A DNA stretch of 64,000 nt from Proteus vulgaris (GTDB lineage Bacteria; Pseudomonadota; Gammaproteobacteria; Enterobacterales; Enterobacteriaceae): assembly GCF_033708015.1 (NCBI RefSeq), contig NZ_CP137920.1:930001-994000 (forward strand). The letters are read 5' to 3'. The stretch's first letter is position 1; the number at the start of each line of letters is the position of its first letter. The position numbers and the translations under genes were made by a program. Shown here piece after piece: positions 17,663 to 26,422 of the stretch. The notes under the pieces are model-generated. The model saw only the letters and a program-made list of their open reading frames with translations. It was not told the origin of the DNA and ran no database searches.

Positions 17663-17943
17663 ATTTATATGCTTTGTTTAATTTTTGTTTAAGACTATTT
17701 TTACTCTCTATTATTAATAAAAAATTAAGGTATCAATATTTTTAATTTCTAACTGTATTTAATTATATTCTATTGATTAATCTTGTAAATATTGGTTTTC
17801 AAGTCTCTTTATTTTAGATTTAAAATAAAAAAATACACTAATTAATTATAATTTAACACATAATAATTGAATCTTTTATAGGATAGCTATTCTAAGAGAA
17901 GAGTTTGTATAAGGTGATATAGTTTTATTTTAATGGGGAATAT
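17663..17943. other. AT-rich region upstream of arnT
   Basis: No gene seen. It likely carries the promoter of arnT. An AATGGGGAA sequence a few bases before ATG 17944 serves as ribosome site. Confidence 0.45.
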
Positions 17944-19590
17944 ATGCGTGTTGACTTTGTAGAAAGATATAAATGGTTTCTACTTTTTATTTTTATATTT
18001 TTAACCTATTTTATTCCTCTCGAAACACGGCTACTCTGGCAACCCGATGAGATCCGTTATGCCGAAATTAGCCGAGAAATGCTTTTATCAGGCAATTGGT
18101 CTGTACCTTACATGCTGGATATTCGCTATTTTGAAAAGCCAGTATTGGGATATTGGTTAAACAGTATTGCACAATGGTTATTTGGGAGCGGTAATTTTTC
18201 TGTTCGTGTCGTCGTTGTGACTTCAACCTTACTTACCGGCTTATTTGTTTATCGTGCTGCTATGCTAGTTTGGCATAAGCGTACTTTAGCGTTTAATGCA
18301 CTGGTGGTTTTTTTATCCTCATTTCTTGTGTTAGCTATTGGTACCTACAATATTCTTGATCCTATCGTAACAATGTTTGTCACTATTGCGATGTATTACT
18401 TTTTAAGTGGATTATCTGCCCAAGATAAAAAGTCAAAAATTAGTGCTTATATTTTAGTCGGTGTTTTCTGTGGATTAGGTTTTTTAACTAAAGGTTTTAT
18501 TGCTGTTGTATTACCTGCATTAGTATTTTTTGTAACCGCAATTAGTTTATCTCGTTTTAAAGAAGTCCTTTGTTATGCACCAATAGCGCTTATCTCTATG
18601 CTTATTATTGCGGGTCCATGGGTGATTTCAGTTGCACTTCAAGCTCCTGATTATTGGCACTACTTCTTTTGGATTGAGCATGTACAACGCTTTGTTGAAA
18701 AAGGAACGGCAAGATCACAACCTATGTGGTTTTATTTGCCTATTGTTATTTTCGGTATTTTACCTTGGTTAGGGTTCTTATTTGGGGCTCTTAAATCAGC
18801 AATTCTCTTGAAAAAGGGAACTCTTTATTTCTCGTTTTGGTTATTCCTATTTTTTGCTTTCTTTTCTGCCTCCAGCGGTAAGTTATTAACCTATATGTTA
18901 CCTTGTTTTGTGCCACTTTCTATTTTGATTGCTCATTATATGGAAGAGCTAAAAAACAAACAAAATGAAAAAACTCATAATATTAATGCGATTATCAATA
19001 CGGTTTTTGGGCTTGTAGGTATCTCTATTATTGTTTACTCGCTTTTTTCTACACGATTTATGTTATATGAAACAACGGAAAAATATAAAGCATTGCTGGG
19101 TATTATGGGGTTCTTATGTTGGAGTGTGATGGGGATCGCGTCATTTTTTAAACCCACTCGTTTACTGACTTTATTTTGTTCGATAGGGTTAAGTCTAGTA
19201 ATTGGGTATGCTATTCCTCATAAAGTAGAAAGTAGAAACACCCCAGAAAAGGTAATTAACCACTATTATAGTGAGCTTGCAGATAAACCTTATATTTTAA
19301 CAGATGAAGTCGGGATCGGAACATCTTTAGCATGGAGTTTAAAACGCACTGATATTCGTTTAACAGAGACGAAAGGGGAGCTTGCTTATGGTTTGGCATA
19401 TCCTGATGTGCAAAATAAATATTATGATCTTAAGCAGTTAGTTAACTTAATTGAAGAGAATAATTATCAAGGGATTGCGATTGTTTTAGTCCGACCAGAG
19501 CGAAAAGAAATATTATCTATTATCAGTCAATTAAAGAGAAAACCTATTGTTGAAAAACAGGGTGACTTAACATTTGTTTTCTTTAATTAA
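17944..19590 (+). CDS. arnT: 4-amino-4-deoxy-L-arabinose lipid A transferase (ArnT), stand-alone copy
   Basis: A 548-residue inner-membrane GT-C glycosyltransferase. The hallmark LLWQPDEIRYAEISREML (about residues 27-44) contains the acidic metal-site motif, followed by RYFEKPVLGYWLNSIAQWLFG and DYWHYFFWIEHVQRF, all close to E. coli ArnT. It transfers L-Ara4N from undecaprenyl phosphate to lipid A at the periplasmic face, giving resistance to polymyxins and cationic peptides. No other arn genes flank it, so it is a stand-alone copy; P. mirabilis is recorded as having two ArnT proteins. Confidence 0.92.
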   Translation: MRVDFVERYKWFLLFIFIFLTYFIPLETRLLWQPDEIRYAEISREMLLSGNWSVPYMLDIRYFEKPVLGYWLNSIAQWLFGSGNFSVRVVVVTSTLLTGLFVYRAAMLVWHKRTLAFNALVVFLSSFLVLAIGTYNILDPIVTMFVTIAMYYFLSGLSAQDKKSKISAYILVGVFCGLGFLTKGFIAVVLPALVFFVTAISLSRFKEVLCYAPIALISMLIIAGPWVISVALQAPDYWHYFFWIEHVQRFVEKGTARSQPMWFYLPIVIFGILPWLGFLFGALKSAILLKKGTLYFSFWLFLFFAFFSASSGKLLTYMLPCFVPLSILIAHYMEELKNKQNEKTHNINAIINTVFGLVGISIIVYSLFSTRFMLYETTEKYKALLGIMGFLCWSVMGIASFFKPTRLLTLFCSIGLSLVIGYAIPHKVESRNTPEKVINHYYSELADKPYILTDEVGIGTSLAWSLKRTDIRLTETKGELAYGLAYPDVQNKYYDLKQLVNLIEENNYQGIAIVLVRPERKEILSIISQLKRKPIVEKQGDLTFVFFN

Positions 19591-19825
19591 ATGATTTTAA
19601 AGTCTATTTTTTAAAAGACTGTTATAAAAATAAAATAAATTTAACTCCAGCTTTAAAATGACATGGATTTGATTTTTTGTGTTGTTTTTATGTGATCAAA
19701 GCCTAAAAATGGATTTTGTTGAGAAATATATTTTGCTCTTTTTAGTTTTAATGGTAGGTTTAAAATGTGTCCATTAAATCGGAGTTAGCTAAGCACTATA
19801 TGACAAGTCACTTTACTTTATCAGA
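19591..19825. other. Intergenic region between arnT and small ORF
   Basis: AT-rich, with no gene and no clear terminator seen for arnT. It may contain a promoter for the small ORF at 19868. Confidence 0.4.
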
Positions 19826-19862
19826 ACCCCCGCCCAAACTAAATGTACTTATGAATGGGGGT
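19826..19862 (+). promoter_or_regulatory. Hairpin sequestering a Shine-Dalgarno sequence
   Basis: ACCCCC (19826-19831) is complementary to GGGGGT (19857-19862). The GGGGGT is the only plausible ribosome site for the ATG at 19868. Formation of this GC-rich stem would hide it. This is seen directly; a regulatory role is inference. Confidence 0.45.
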
Positions 19863-19867
19863 AATTT

Positions 19868-19960
19868 ATGCTGATTTTCCTAACAGAATGTTTTATTGGT
19901 CTAGCATCAATTGCTCTTACTCACCGTGTATTAACGTTGTACGGTACTAAAAAGAAGTGA
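19868..19960 (+). CDS. Putative 30-residue single-span membrane peptide
   Basis: ATG at 19868, six bases after GGGGGT, encodes 30 residues: a hydrophobic N-terminal span (MLIFLTECFIGLASIAL) then a basic tail (LYGTKKK), ending in TGA. This is the layout of small membrane proteins and type I toxin peptides. I do not recognise a family. It is followed by a strong terminator at 20006-20040, so it could be an independent short transcript. Confidence 0.45.
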   Translation: MLIFLTECFIGLASIALTHRVLTLYGTKKK

Positions 19961-20005
19961 TGATACCCGCTAGCTAAAATAAGCAATCAACTATTGCTTA
20001 TAATT

Positions 20006-20041
20006 AAAAGCCCTAAATCTATTTATGATCTAGGGCTTTTA
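20006..20041. terminator. Bidirectional terminator between small ORF and zapD
   Basis: AAAAGCCCTA (20006-20015) pairs with TAGGGCTTTT (20031-20040), with additional inner pairs. T runs occur on both strands, so it can end both the small plus-strand transcript and the minus-strand zap operon. Confidence 0.88.
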
Positions 20042-20080
20042 TAATTATGTAGATATATCTTATAAAAAGATTTAGCTGTT

Positions 20081-21433
20081 TTATTGAAAATAACCTTCAA
20101 TTAATTTTATTTTTTCAATATCTAATGTATTAGTATATTGATGTAATAATGTCCAAGCCTGAATATAATCATATTTAGCTTTCACTAAATCTTGTTGAGC
20201 ACGGTATAATAATTCTTCAGCATTAAGAACATCGACCATTGTTCTCTGCCCACCAATATAGCTTTTTTGAGTCGCATCTAATTGCAATTTAGCAGAGGAA
20301 ACGGATTGCTCATAGGCATTCAATTTAATATGACTCGTTGTACATATTTGGTATTGATGACGTAATTCTTGCGTGATTTGCTGGATAATTGCATCTCTTT
20401 CAAAAGCACTCATTTGATACAATGCAGTAGACTGACGCATTGACGCTGTTGTTTTTCCACCATTAAATAAAGGTAAGCTGACATAAACGCCAACGTTCGC
20501 TGATTGATATTTTTGATTTACGGTATTATTGCTATCGGAATCACTATTAGAATAAGAAGCATAGAGTTGTACCGTTGGGAAAAATTCACCTCTATTTTTT
20601 TCCACTTCTTGTTTTGCTATTGCCATTTCATAACGAGCGGTTTGAATATTGAGGTTGTTTTTCATCGCCTCATTTTCCCATGATTCATAATTATTGGGTG
20701 TGATAGGTTGTAATATAAAACTATTATTGCTTAATTTTGCTATATGTTCGGCATGAGGTAGTGGTGTACCAATCATTGAACTGAGTTTATTTTTAGCATT
20801 ATCTAACTCAAGCTGGATATCTGTATATTGAGATTGAGTTAAATATAATCGCGTTTGGATCTCTGAAATATCTGTTTTTGTTCCTTCTCCTAATTCGAAT
20901 AAACGCTGGCTTGATGTTAGCTGTTGTTTATAAATTTCTTGCTGTGAAAGATTTAATAATAATTTATCCTGTGCATAAGCCAATTCTATATAATTATCCA
21001 CTAATCTGATTACTAACTCGGAAAATTTCACTTGATAACGGCTGTCAGATAATAATGTTTTGATTACTGATGATTTGTAATCACTAAATGCCGTGTAATC
21101 AAAGAGTGGTTGGCTAATAATGGCACTGACAGAATGGCTTTGATAATTTTGATATTCTGTTTTTCTTATTTCTCCTTTATTCGTATTAATCGGATAAACT
21201 TTTCGTTGCCAATTTCGAGGATTATTTTGATAGTTGACGTGCACGGTTGGGAGTAATTGAGATAATCCAATATTTTCATACTCTTTACCCGCAACTTGTT
21301 CTTTTATTGCAGCATTAAATGTAGGATCATTTTTTACTGCTAAGAAATAAAGATCAGACAAGCTGATCGCAATAGCATGAAAACTTAGCATCCATATAAA
21401 TAAAATAGCAGAGAGTTTTTTTATTGGCATCAT
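20081..21433 (-). CDS. zapD: TolC-family outer-membrane factor of the ZapA exporter
   Basis: A 450-residue outer-membrane efflux protein. It has a signal peptide (about 1-22, SFHAIA), then SLSDLYFLAVKNDPTFNAA, typical of TolC/PrtF proteins, and the two internally repeated helical/strand halves (LPTVHVNYQN; FPTVQLYASYSNSD). The C-terminal GGQRTMVDVLNAEELLYRAQQDL motif is well kept. It forms the outer-membrane duct of the type I system with zapB and zapC. Its ATG overlaps the zapC stop by one base (TAATG). Confidence 0.93.
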   Translation of the reverse strand: MMPIKKLSAILFIWMLSFHAIAISLSDLYFLAVKNDPTFNAAIKEQVAGKEYENIGLSQLLPTVHVNYQNNPRNWQRKVYPINTNKGEIRKTEYQNYQSHSVSAIISQPLFDYTAFSDYKSSVIKTLLSDSRYQVKFSELVIRLVDNYIELAYAQDKLLLNLSQQEIYKQQLTSSQRLFELGEGTKTDISEIQTRLYLTQSQYTDIQLELDNAKNKLSSMIGTPLPHAEHIAKLSNNSFILQPITPNNYESWENEAMKNNLNIQTARYEMAIAKQEVEKNRGEFFPTVQLYASYSNSDSDSNNTVNQKYQSANVGVYVSLPLFNGGKTTASMRQSTALYQMSAFERDAIIQQITQELRHQYQICTTSHIKLNAYEQSVSSAKLQLDATQKSYIGGQRTMVDVLNAEELLYRAQQDLVKAKYDYIQAWTLLHQYTNTLDIEKIKLIEGYFQ

Positions 21434-22758
21434 TATTCTTCCGTCAATGAAGTATGGATCCTATCTAAAACAGGTTTAAAGAGATAATTTAGTAATGAAC
21501 GATCCCCTGTATTAATAAATACATCAACAGGCATTCCAGCTTTTAATTTGTTTTTATTATTGATAAGAACAGAATTATCTTTAACATTAATAAACACTTG
21601 ATAATAAGGTTCTGTTGTTCTTTCATCAATAAGTCTATCTGCTGAAATTAATGTTACTTCTCCGGGAATTTTTGGGGTTGTATTTTGATTGAATGCACTA
21701 AACATTAAATCAACAGGAAGACCAGGGGTAACTTTATCAATAAGATGGGGCGCTAAACGTGCCTCAATAATTAATTGATGATCTTGAGGAACAACTTCCA
21801 TTAGTGTTTGACCTGTTCTTACAACACCACCTTGAGTAAAAACAGATAAATCCATTACTATTCCTGAAATAGGTGCCGTAATTTGCATCTTTTTTAGTTT
21901 ATCAATTTCAATGATAAGTTGTTTTTCTGTTTCACTTATTTGTAATTGAACTTGGTTAAGGTCAGTACGTGCCGATTGATAAAAATTAGCATTACGTTGC
22001 AATATTTTTTGTTGATATTCCAATTTTTGTTTTTCTAATGTACTTATTTGTCCATATGTATCATTAAGATGGTTATTATTTTCAGCGAGTTCACGCTCAA
22101 TTTCTTGATAACGATGACGAGGAATATAACCTTCATTAGCAAGCGTGTATAAGTCTTTGATTTGATTTTGCAAACTATTAATTTGGTGTTGTTTATTTAA
22201 AGTGGATCTTTTTAAATGAACTAAACGATTAGAAATCCCATCAATAATAGCGTTATAGCCATTTATTTCACTATGCAACTCAATATACTTTTCATTAAGT
22301 AATTTATTTTGAAGTAGAGATAGTTTATTTAAATTTTCTGAAGTAGAATAATATTTTTCATTAGGATCTAAGATAAATTCTGTTTTTTCATTTAATTGAG
22401 CATATAAGCGTTGTTGAGTAATCAGTAAATTATCATATTGTTCTGATAAGGATTTTACTAAGGCTTTTGATTGGATAGGACTTAATTGAATAAGGGGTTG
22501 ACCTTCGATTACGCTATCACCATTCTTCACTAAAATATCAGTAATAATACCTTCTACTGAAGCTTGAACACTCTTTTTATTACCTGAAATTGAAACATTT
22601 CCTTTCGCAGATACACCTTTATCTAAAGGCGCAAATGCCGCCCAAAAAATAAAAATAGCAAGACCTAAAAAAATAACTGACCATCCTATTATTAAGAATT
22701 TTCTAGGATCATCTGAAATACCATGAACAATATCGATTTCATTTTTTTTTGTGATCAT
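21433..22758 (-). CDS. zapC: Membrane-fusion (HlyD/PrtE-family) protein of the ZapA exporter
   Basis: A 441-residue periplasmic adaptor. It has a single N-terminal membrane span (FLIIGWSVIFLGLAIFIFWAAFAPLD), a lipoyl half-motif (SVEGIITDILVKNGDSVIEGQPL), a long coiled-coil hairpin, and the C-terminal beta domain (ITAPISGIVMDLSVFTQGGVVRTGQTLMEVVP). It links the ABC transporter ZapB to the outer-membrane factor. It starts 16 bp after zapB and is co-transcribed with zapD. Confidence 0.93.
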   Translation of the reverse strand: MITKKNEIDIVHGISDDPRKFLIIGWSVIFLGLAIFIFWAAFAPLDKGVSAKGNVSISGNKKSVQASVEGIITDILVKNGDSVIEGQPLIQLSPIQSKALVKSLSEQYDNLLITQQRLYAQLNEKTEFILDPNEKYYSTSENLNKLSLLQNKLLNEKYIELHSEINGYNAIIDGISNRLVHLKRSTLNKQHQINSLQNQIKDLYTLANEGYIPRHRYQEIERELAENNNHLNDTYGQISTLEKQKLEYQQKILQRNANFYQSARTDLNQVQLQISETEKQLIIEIDKLKKMQITAPISGIVMDLSVFTQGGVVRTGQTLMEVVPQDHQLIIEARLAPHLIDKVTPGLPVDLMFSAFNQNTTPKIPGEVTLISADRLIDERTTEPYYQVFINVKDNSVLINNKNKLKAGMPVDVFINTGDRSLLNYLFKPVLDRIHTSLTEE

Positions 22759-22774
22759 AATAATTTTCTCAATA

Positions 22775-24508
22775 TTAAATATTGCTTTGACTAATCGGTG
22801 TTGGTGTTGGCGTACTCTTTATTACCGATGAGTTATTTAACTCAGCGATCACTGCTGTTGTAGAGCCAAATAATTTGGTGTGACCCTCGAAAAGAACTAA
22901 GAGTTTATTGGTTACTGAGAGTAGTTGTTTTTGATGCGTGATCAATATAACGGTTTTTTTATTCTGCTTAAGTGTCTGAATGGCTTGCATTAAAGCTTTA
23001 ATGCCTAAATCATCCAAATTAGAATTTGGTTCATCTAAAACGATGAGAGCAGGATCACCATATAATGCACGAGCTAACGCAATACGTTGGCGCTGTCCTC
23101 CTGACAATCCTTCACCATGAGCGCCAATAATGGTTTCATAACCATCAGGAAAACGTAAAATCATTTCATGAACATTTGCCATCATTGCTGCTTGAGTGAC
23201 TTTTTGAGGATCTATTTCAGAAAAGCGAGCAATATTTTCGGCAATTGTACCTGGGAAAAGGGCGATTTCTTGAGGAAGGTACCCAATATATTGACCAACT
23301 TCACTTTTATTCCATTGGTATATATCTGCATTATCAAGACGTATAGCACCTGTTTTAACTTCCCATATACCCACAATAAATTTAGCTAAAGAGGATTTAC
23401 CTGAAGCACTAGGGCCAATAATACCAAGTACATCCCCAGGACTTAGTGAAAAATGAATATTATTTAATAATGTGCGTTCCGTTTGAGGATATTGAGCTTG
23501 ATTAATATTTACTGTTAATTCGCCTTTAGGAACAGGTAGTGACATTTTTTTATTTTCTTCAGGATACGCTTGTAATAGTGTGGTTAACCTTTTATAAGCT
23601 TCTTTACTGCTATCCCAGTTTTTCCATACACCAATAACTTGTTCAATCGGCGCTAGAGCGCGACCTAATAATATTGATCCTGCGATCATCATTCCTGGGC
23701 TAATGGTATTATCTATTGCTAGCCATCCGCCTAATCCTAGCATTAAAGATTGTAGCGCCATTCGGGTGACTTTTGTTATTGCATTGACACCTGCTGCATT
23801 ATCACTTGCATGAGTTTGTGCTTGTAGATATTTAAAGTGAGCTGTTTGCCATTGGTTACGTAAATAACCTAGCATTCCCATTGCTTCAATAGGCTGTGGA
23901 TGTTCAAAATGATGACCTTGTATTATCTGTGCTTGATTAGCAAACTCATTGGCTTTTTTTAATGATGAACGAGATAAATATTCATTAAGAATTGCTAAAG
24001 AAAATAAAATGAGTGCACCACATAATGCAAATAATCCTAACCATGGATTAAATAATGCGATAACAAGAAGGTAAATAGGAAACCAAGGTAAATCAAAAAA
24101 AGCAAAAATAGCATGACTTGTAATAAATTGCCTAATCGTCACTAAATCATTAAATGCTAAAGAGGAATTAATACCCGGTATTTTGTTTAATTTTGCTTGA
24201 TATGCAGAAGTATAAATCCTTGAGTTTAACGATAAATCAAGATTATTGCTCATTCTAATAACAATAATGCTTCTTAAGTATTCTAATCCTCCCATAAAAA
24301 TAAATAATGCTAACATAATGAGCGTTAGCATTAATAAAGTCATTTCATTACCTGAAGGTAAAACGCGATCATAAACTTGCAACATATAAATGGAAGGCAC
24401 TAACATTAAAATATTTATTAAGGCTGTAAATATTCCAATAGAAAGAAATACTTTCTTTCTCTCCTTTATAATATTTATTATTTCATTATTTTGTTTACTT
24501 GCTGGCAT
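22775..24508 (-). CDS. zapB: Type I secretion ABC transporter (PrtD-like) for ZapA
   Basis: A 577-residue fused membrane/ATPase protein. The N-terminal half has about six membrane spans (IFTALINILMLVPSIYMLQVYDRVLPS is family-typical). The C-terminal nucleotide-binding domain has Walker A GPSASGKSSL, signature LSGGQRQRIALARAL, Walker B LIVLDEPNSNLDD and the switch His in ILITHQ. It exports RTX proteases bearing C-terminal signals, and may also serve the two upstream protease paralogues, which have no exporter genes of their own. A hairpin terminator lies in the 162-bp gap after zapA. Confidence 0.95.
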   Translation of the reverse strand: MPASKQNNEIINIIKERKKVFLSIGIFTALINILMLVPSIYMLQVYDRVLPSGNEMTLLMLTLIMLALFIFMGGLEYLRSIIVIRMSNNLDLSLNSRIYTSAYQAKLNKIPGINSSLAFNDLVTIRQFITSHAIFAFFDLPWFPIYLLVIALFNPWLGLFALCGALILFSLAILNEYLSRSSLKKANEFANQAQIIQGHHFEHPQPIEAMGMLGYLRNQWQTAHFKYLQAQTHASDNAAGVNAITKVTRMALQSLMLGLGGWLAIDNTISPGMMIAGSILLGRALAPIEQVIGVWKNWDSSKEAYKRLTTLLQAYPEENKKMSLPVPKGELTVNINQAQYPQTERTLLNNIHFSLSPGDVLGIIGPSASGKSSLAKFIVGIWEVKTGAIRLDNADIYQWNKSEVGQYIGYLPQEIALFPGTIAENIARFSEIDPQKVTQAAMMANVHEMILRFPDGYETIIGAHGEGLSGGQRQRIALARALYGDPALIVLDEPNSNLDDLGIKALMQAIQTLKQNKKTVILITHQKQLLSVTNKLLVLFEGHTKLFGSTTAVIAELNNSSVIKSTPTPTPISQSNI

Positions 24509-24633
24509 ATGTTATTCCTGATTTTATTCCTAGCTGTTTTTACTGCTATTTACTACATTTTTTATCAATATGGAGTGATAACTCTATCTTTTTTTTTAAA
24601 AGATAATATAAAAATAACTCCTTATAGGTAAAA

Positions 24634-24661
24634 AAGTAGGAGAGATATTTCTCTCCTACTT
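24634..24661 (-). terminator. Intra-operon terminator between zapA and zapB
   Basis: A perfect 12-bp stem AAGTAGGAGAGA (24634-24645) with TCTCTCCTACTT (24650-24661). On the minus strand it is followed by a T run. It lies 10 bp past the zapA stop and probably makes protease mRNA more abundant than exporter mRNA. Confidence 0.9.
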
Positions 24662-24670
24662 AATAATAAA

Positions 24671-26098
24671 TTAAACGATAAAGTCAGTTTCGTAATTAAC
24701 AAATCCTACAATGTCAATTTTGAAATCAGGTCTATTTTCATAACCATAAGCATTAATAGCAAGTTCACTTGAGTTTGTTGATTGATCATATTTAAGCGTT
24801 GCTTCACCCGAGCGACCTGTAAATTGATCAACAAAGTTAAGGAATTTATGGCTAAAGGTATTTTCGATTAATTCTGATAAGTCAATCTTATCAATACCTG
24901 ATTTGAAGTCCATTATCTTGTCAGCAGCAGAGGCTAAAGAGTCAGAAATTTCTTTATAAACAAAGGTATTGCTACCCGTATTGCCCCATAATGTATCTTG
25001 ACCACCGCCACCATACAGTATATCGTTACCGCCACCACCGACGAGAATATTATCAGCATCATTTCCATAGATAATATCATTACCAGAACCACCGATTGCA
25101 TTTTCTATTGTAACACCTTGTGCAATAGAAACATTTTTCTGTAGTCCGCCAACATCAGAGAAATGACCTTCACGTAAATCAATAACTTGATCTTGATAAT
25201 ATCCTGAGAAGTCGAAAGTATCGTTACCACCGCTATCCCAAACAGAAAATATTAATTTATCGTTACTGCTTGTCGCAGTGTAATAATCAATACCTGTATT
25301 TGAATTAAAACCGTAAACATCATCACCTGTTCTGGTCGTTGTATTTGCACCATAAAGGTATTGCATTGCTGAAATATCATGAAGTAGAGGAGCTCCCGCA
25401 TAAGCACCTTGGAAATGAGCACCCGTTTCATATTCATCCCAATAACTCATAACAGTATATTGGCGACTGTCTTCAGCGTAGTCAGATTTTAAATAACCAG
25501 GTACGTTTTCGCCTGCGTTATAATCTCCGGGGTGCATTAAACCAAGCGCATGGCCAATTTCATGAATAATCGTTAAACGACCATAATTACCTAATTCCGG
25601 GGTTGTATTGCCTGCATAATAATAATCACTAAACCAAGCTTGACCAGAAACATCACGTCCATAATAATCATAGGTGTTAGGTAAAGTGGCATAAGCTTGG
25701 AATTTACCATATGGATCAGTAATATTTCCAAAAGTAATATCTGATTTTACATTTGGTCCTACTTCTGTAAATTTAATATTGGCGATATCGGCCCATGCAT
25801 CTAAAGATTGTCTTGCATGTTCTTTTTGCGTTGAATTAAATCCATAGGGCTTTTTATCACCAAAATCATTAAACTTTTTACCAGTCCAAGTTGGGAATGA
25901 ATATGTTACTTCTGCCGCTTGACCAATAACATATTTTCCATTCCATGTAGAATCTTCACGTGCAATATGTTTTCCAGCAGTATCATAATCAAAAGAAGGT
26001 AGCGTTTTAGCTGAAAAGTTATAGAAAATTCCACTCTTATCTAATAAATCAGAAACATTAGATAGTCCTACTGCTTTTTTTAATAAAGAAGAACCCAT
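24671..26098 (-). CDS. zapA: Secreted serralysin-type metalloprotease ZapA (mirabilysin)
   Basis: A 475-residue M10B protease, exported without a signal peptide. The zinc motif HEIGHALGLMH is at residues 179-189 and the Met-turn in VMSYWDE. The calcium-binding RTX nonapeptides (GGSGNDIIYG, GGGGNDILYGGGGQDTLWG) follow, then a C-terminal secretion region ending FVNYETDFIV. ZapA degrades immunoglobulins and antimicrobial peptides in urinary infection and is expressed in swarming cells (known biology). GGAGG precedes the ATG. A GC-rich dyad and a segment shared with the paralogue promoter region lie upstream. Confidence 0.96.
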   Translation of the reverse strand: MGSSLLKKAVGLSNVSDLLDKSGIFYNFSAKTLPSFDYDTAGKHIAREDSTWNGKYVIGQAAEVTYSFPTWTGKKFNDFGDKKPYGFNSTQKEHARQSLDAWADIANIKFTEVGPNVKSDITFGNITDPYGKFQAYATLPNTYDYYGRDVSGQAWFSDYYYAGNTTPELGNYGRLTIIHEIGHALGLMHPGDYNAGENVPGYLKSDYAEDSRQYTVMSYWDEYETGAHFQGAYAGAPLLHDISAMQYLYGANTTTRTGDDVYGFNSNTGIDYYTATSSNDKLIFSVWDSGGNDTFDFSGYYQDQVIDLREGHFSDVGGLQKNVSIAQGVTIENAIGGSGNDIIYGNDADNILVGGGGNDILYGGGGQDTLWGNTGSNTFVYKEISDSLASAADKIMDFKSGIDKIDLSELIENTFSHKFLNFVDQFTGRSGEATLKYDQSTNSSELAINAYGYENRPDFKIDIVGFVNYETDFIV

Positions 26099-26160
26099 AA
26101 TATCCTCCGGATATAAAGTTTAGGTTAAGTTTATTTTCATGTTGAAAATATTTTAATTAT

Positions 26161-26174
26161 CTGGCGAACGCCAG
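26161..26174. promoter_or_regulatory. GC-rich dyad upstream of zapA
   Basis: CTGGCG-AA-CGCCAG, a perfect 6-bp inverted repeat with two central bases, lies 63 bp before the zapA start inside very AT-rich DNA. It could be an operator or a leader-RNA hairpin. The sequence is plain; the function is unknown. Confidence 0.4.
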
Positions 26175-26422
26175 CGATAATAAAGATAGCTACTTATTGA
26201 TATTAATCTAGAGGGCGAAAATATGTTTTTGAATAATTGTGAAGTGAGGTGTGTTTTAAGTCAGAATAATTTTATTAAGCAAATAAAAACTATGTTATTT
26301 TTTCGAGATGGATCTTTTTTATTGTTATTATTTTATTTTGTTATTTTATCAAGAAAGATATAACCTAAATTTTAAAATTAATTAATCTAAGTTATATCAT
26401 AAATTATTTTTTAATTTAAAGA

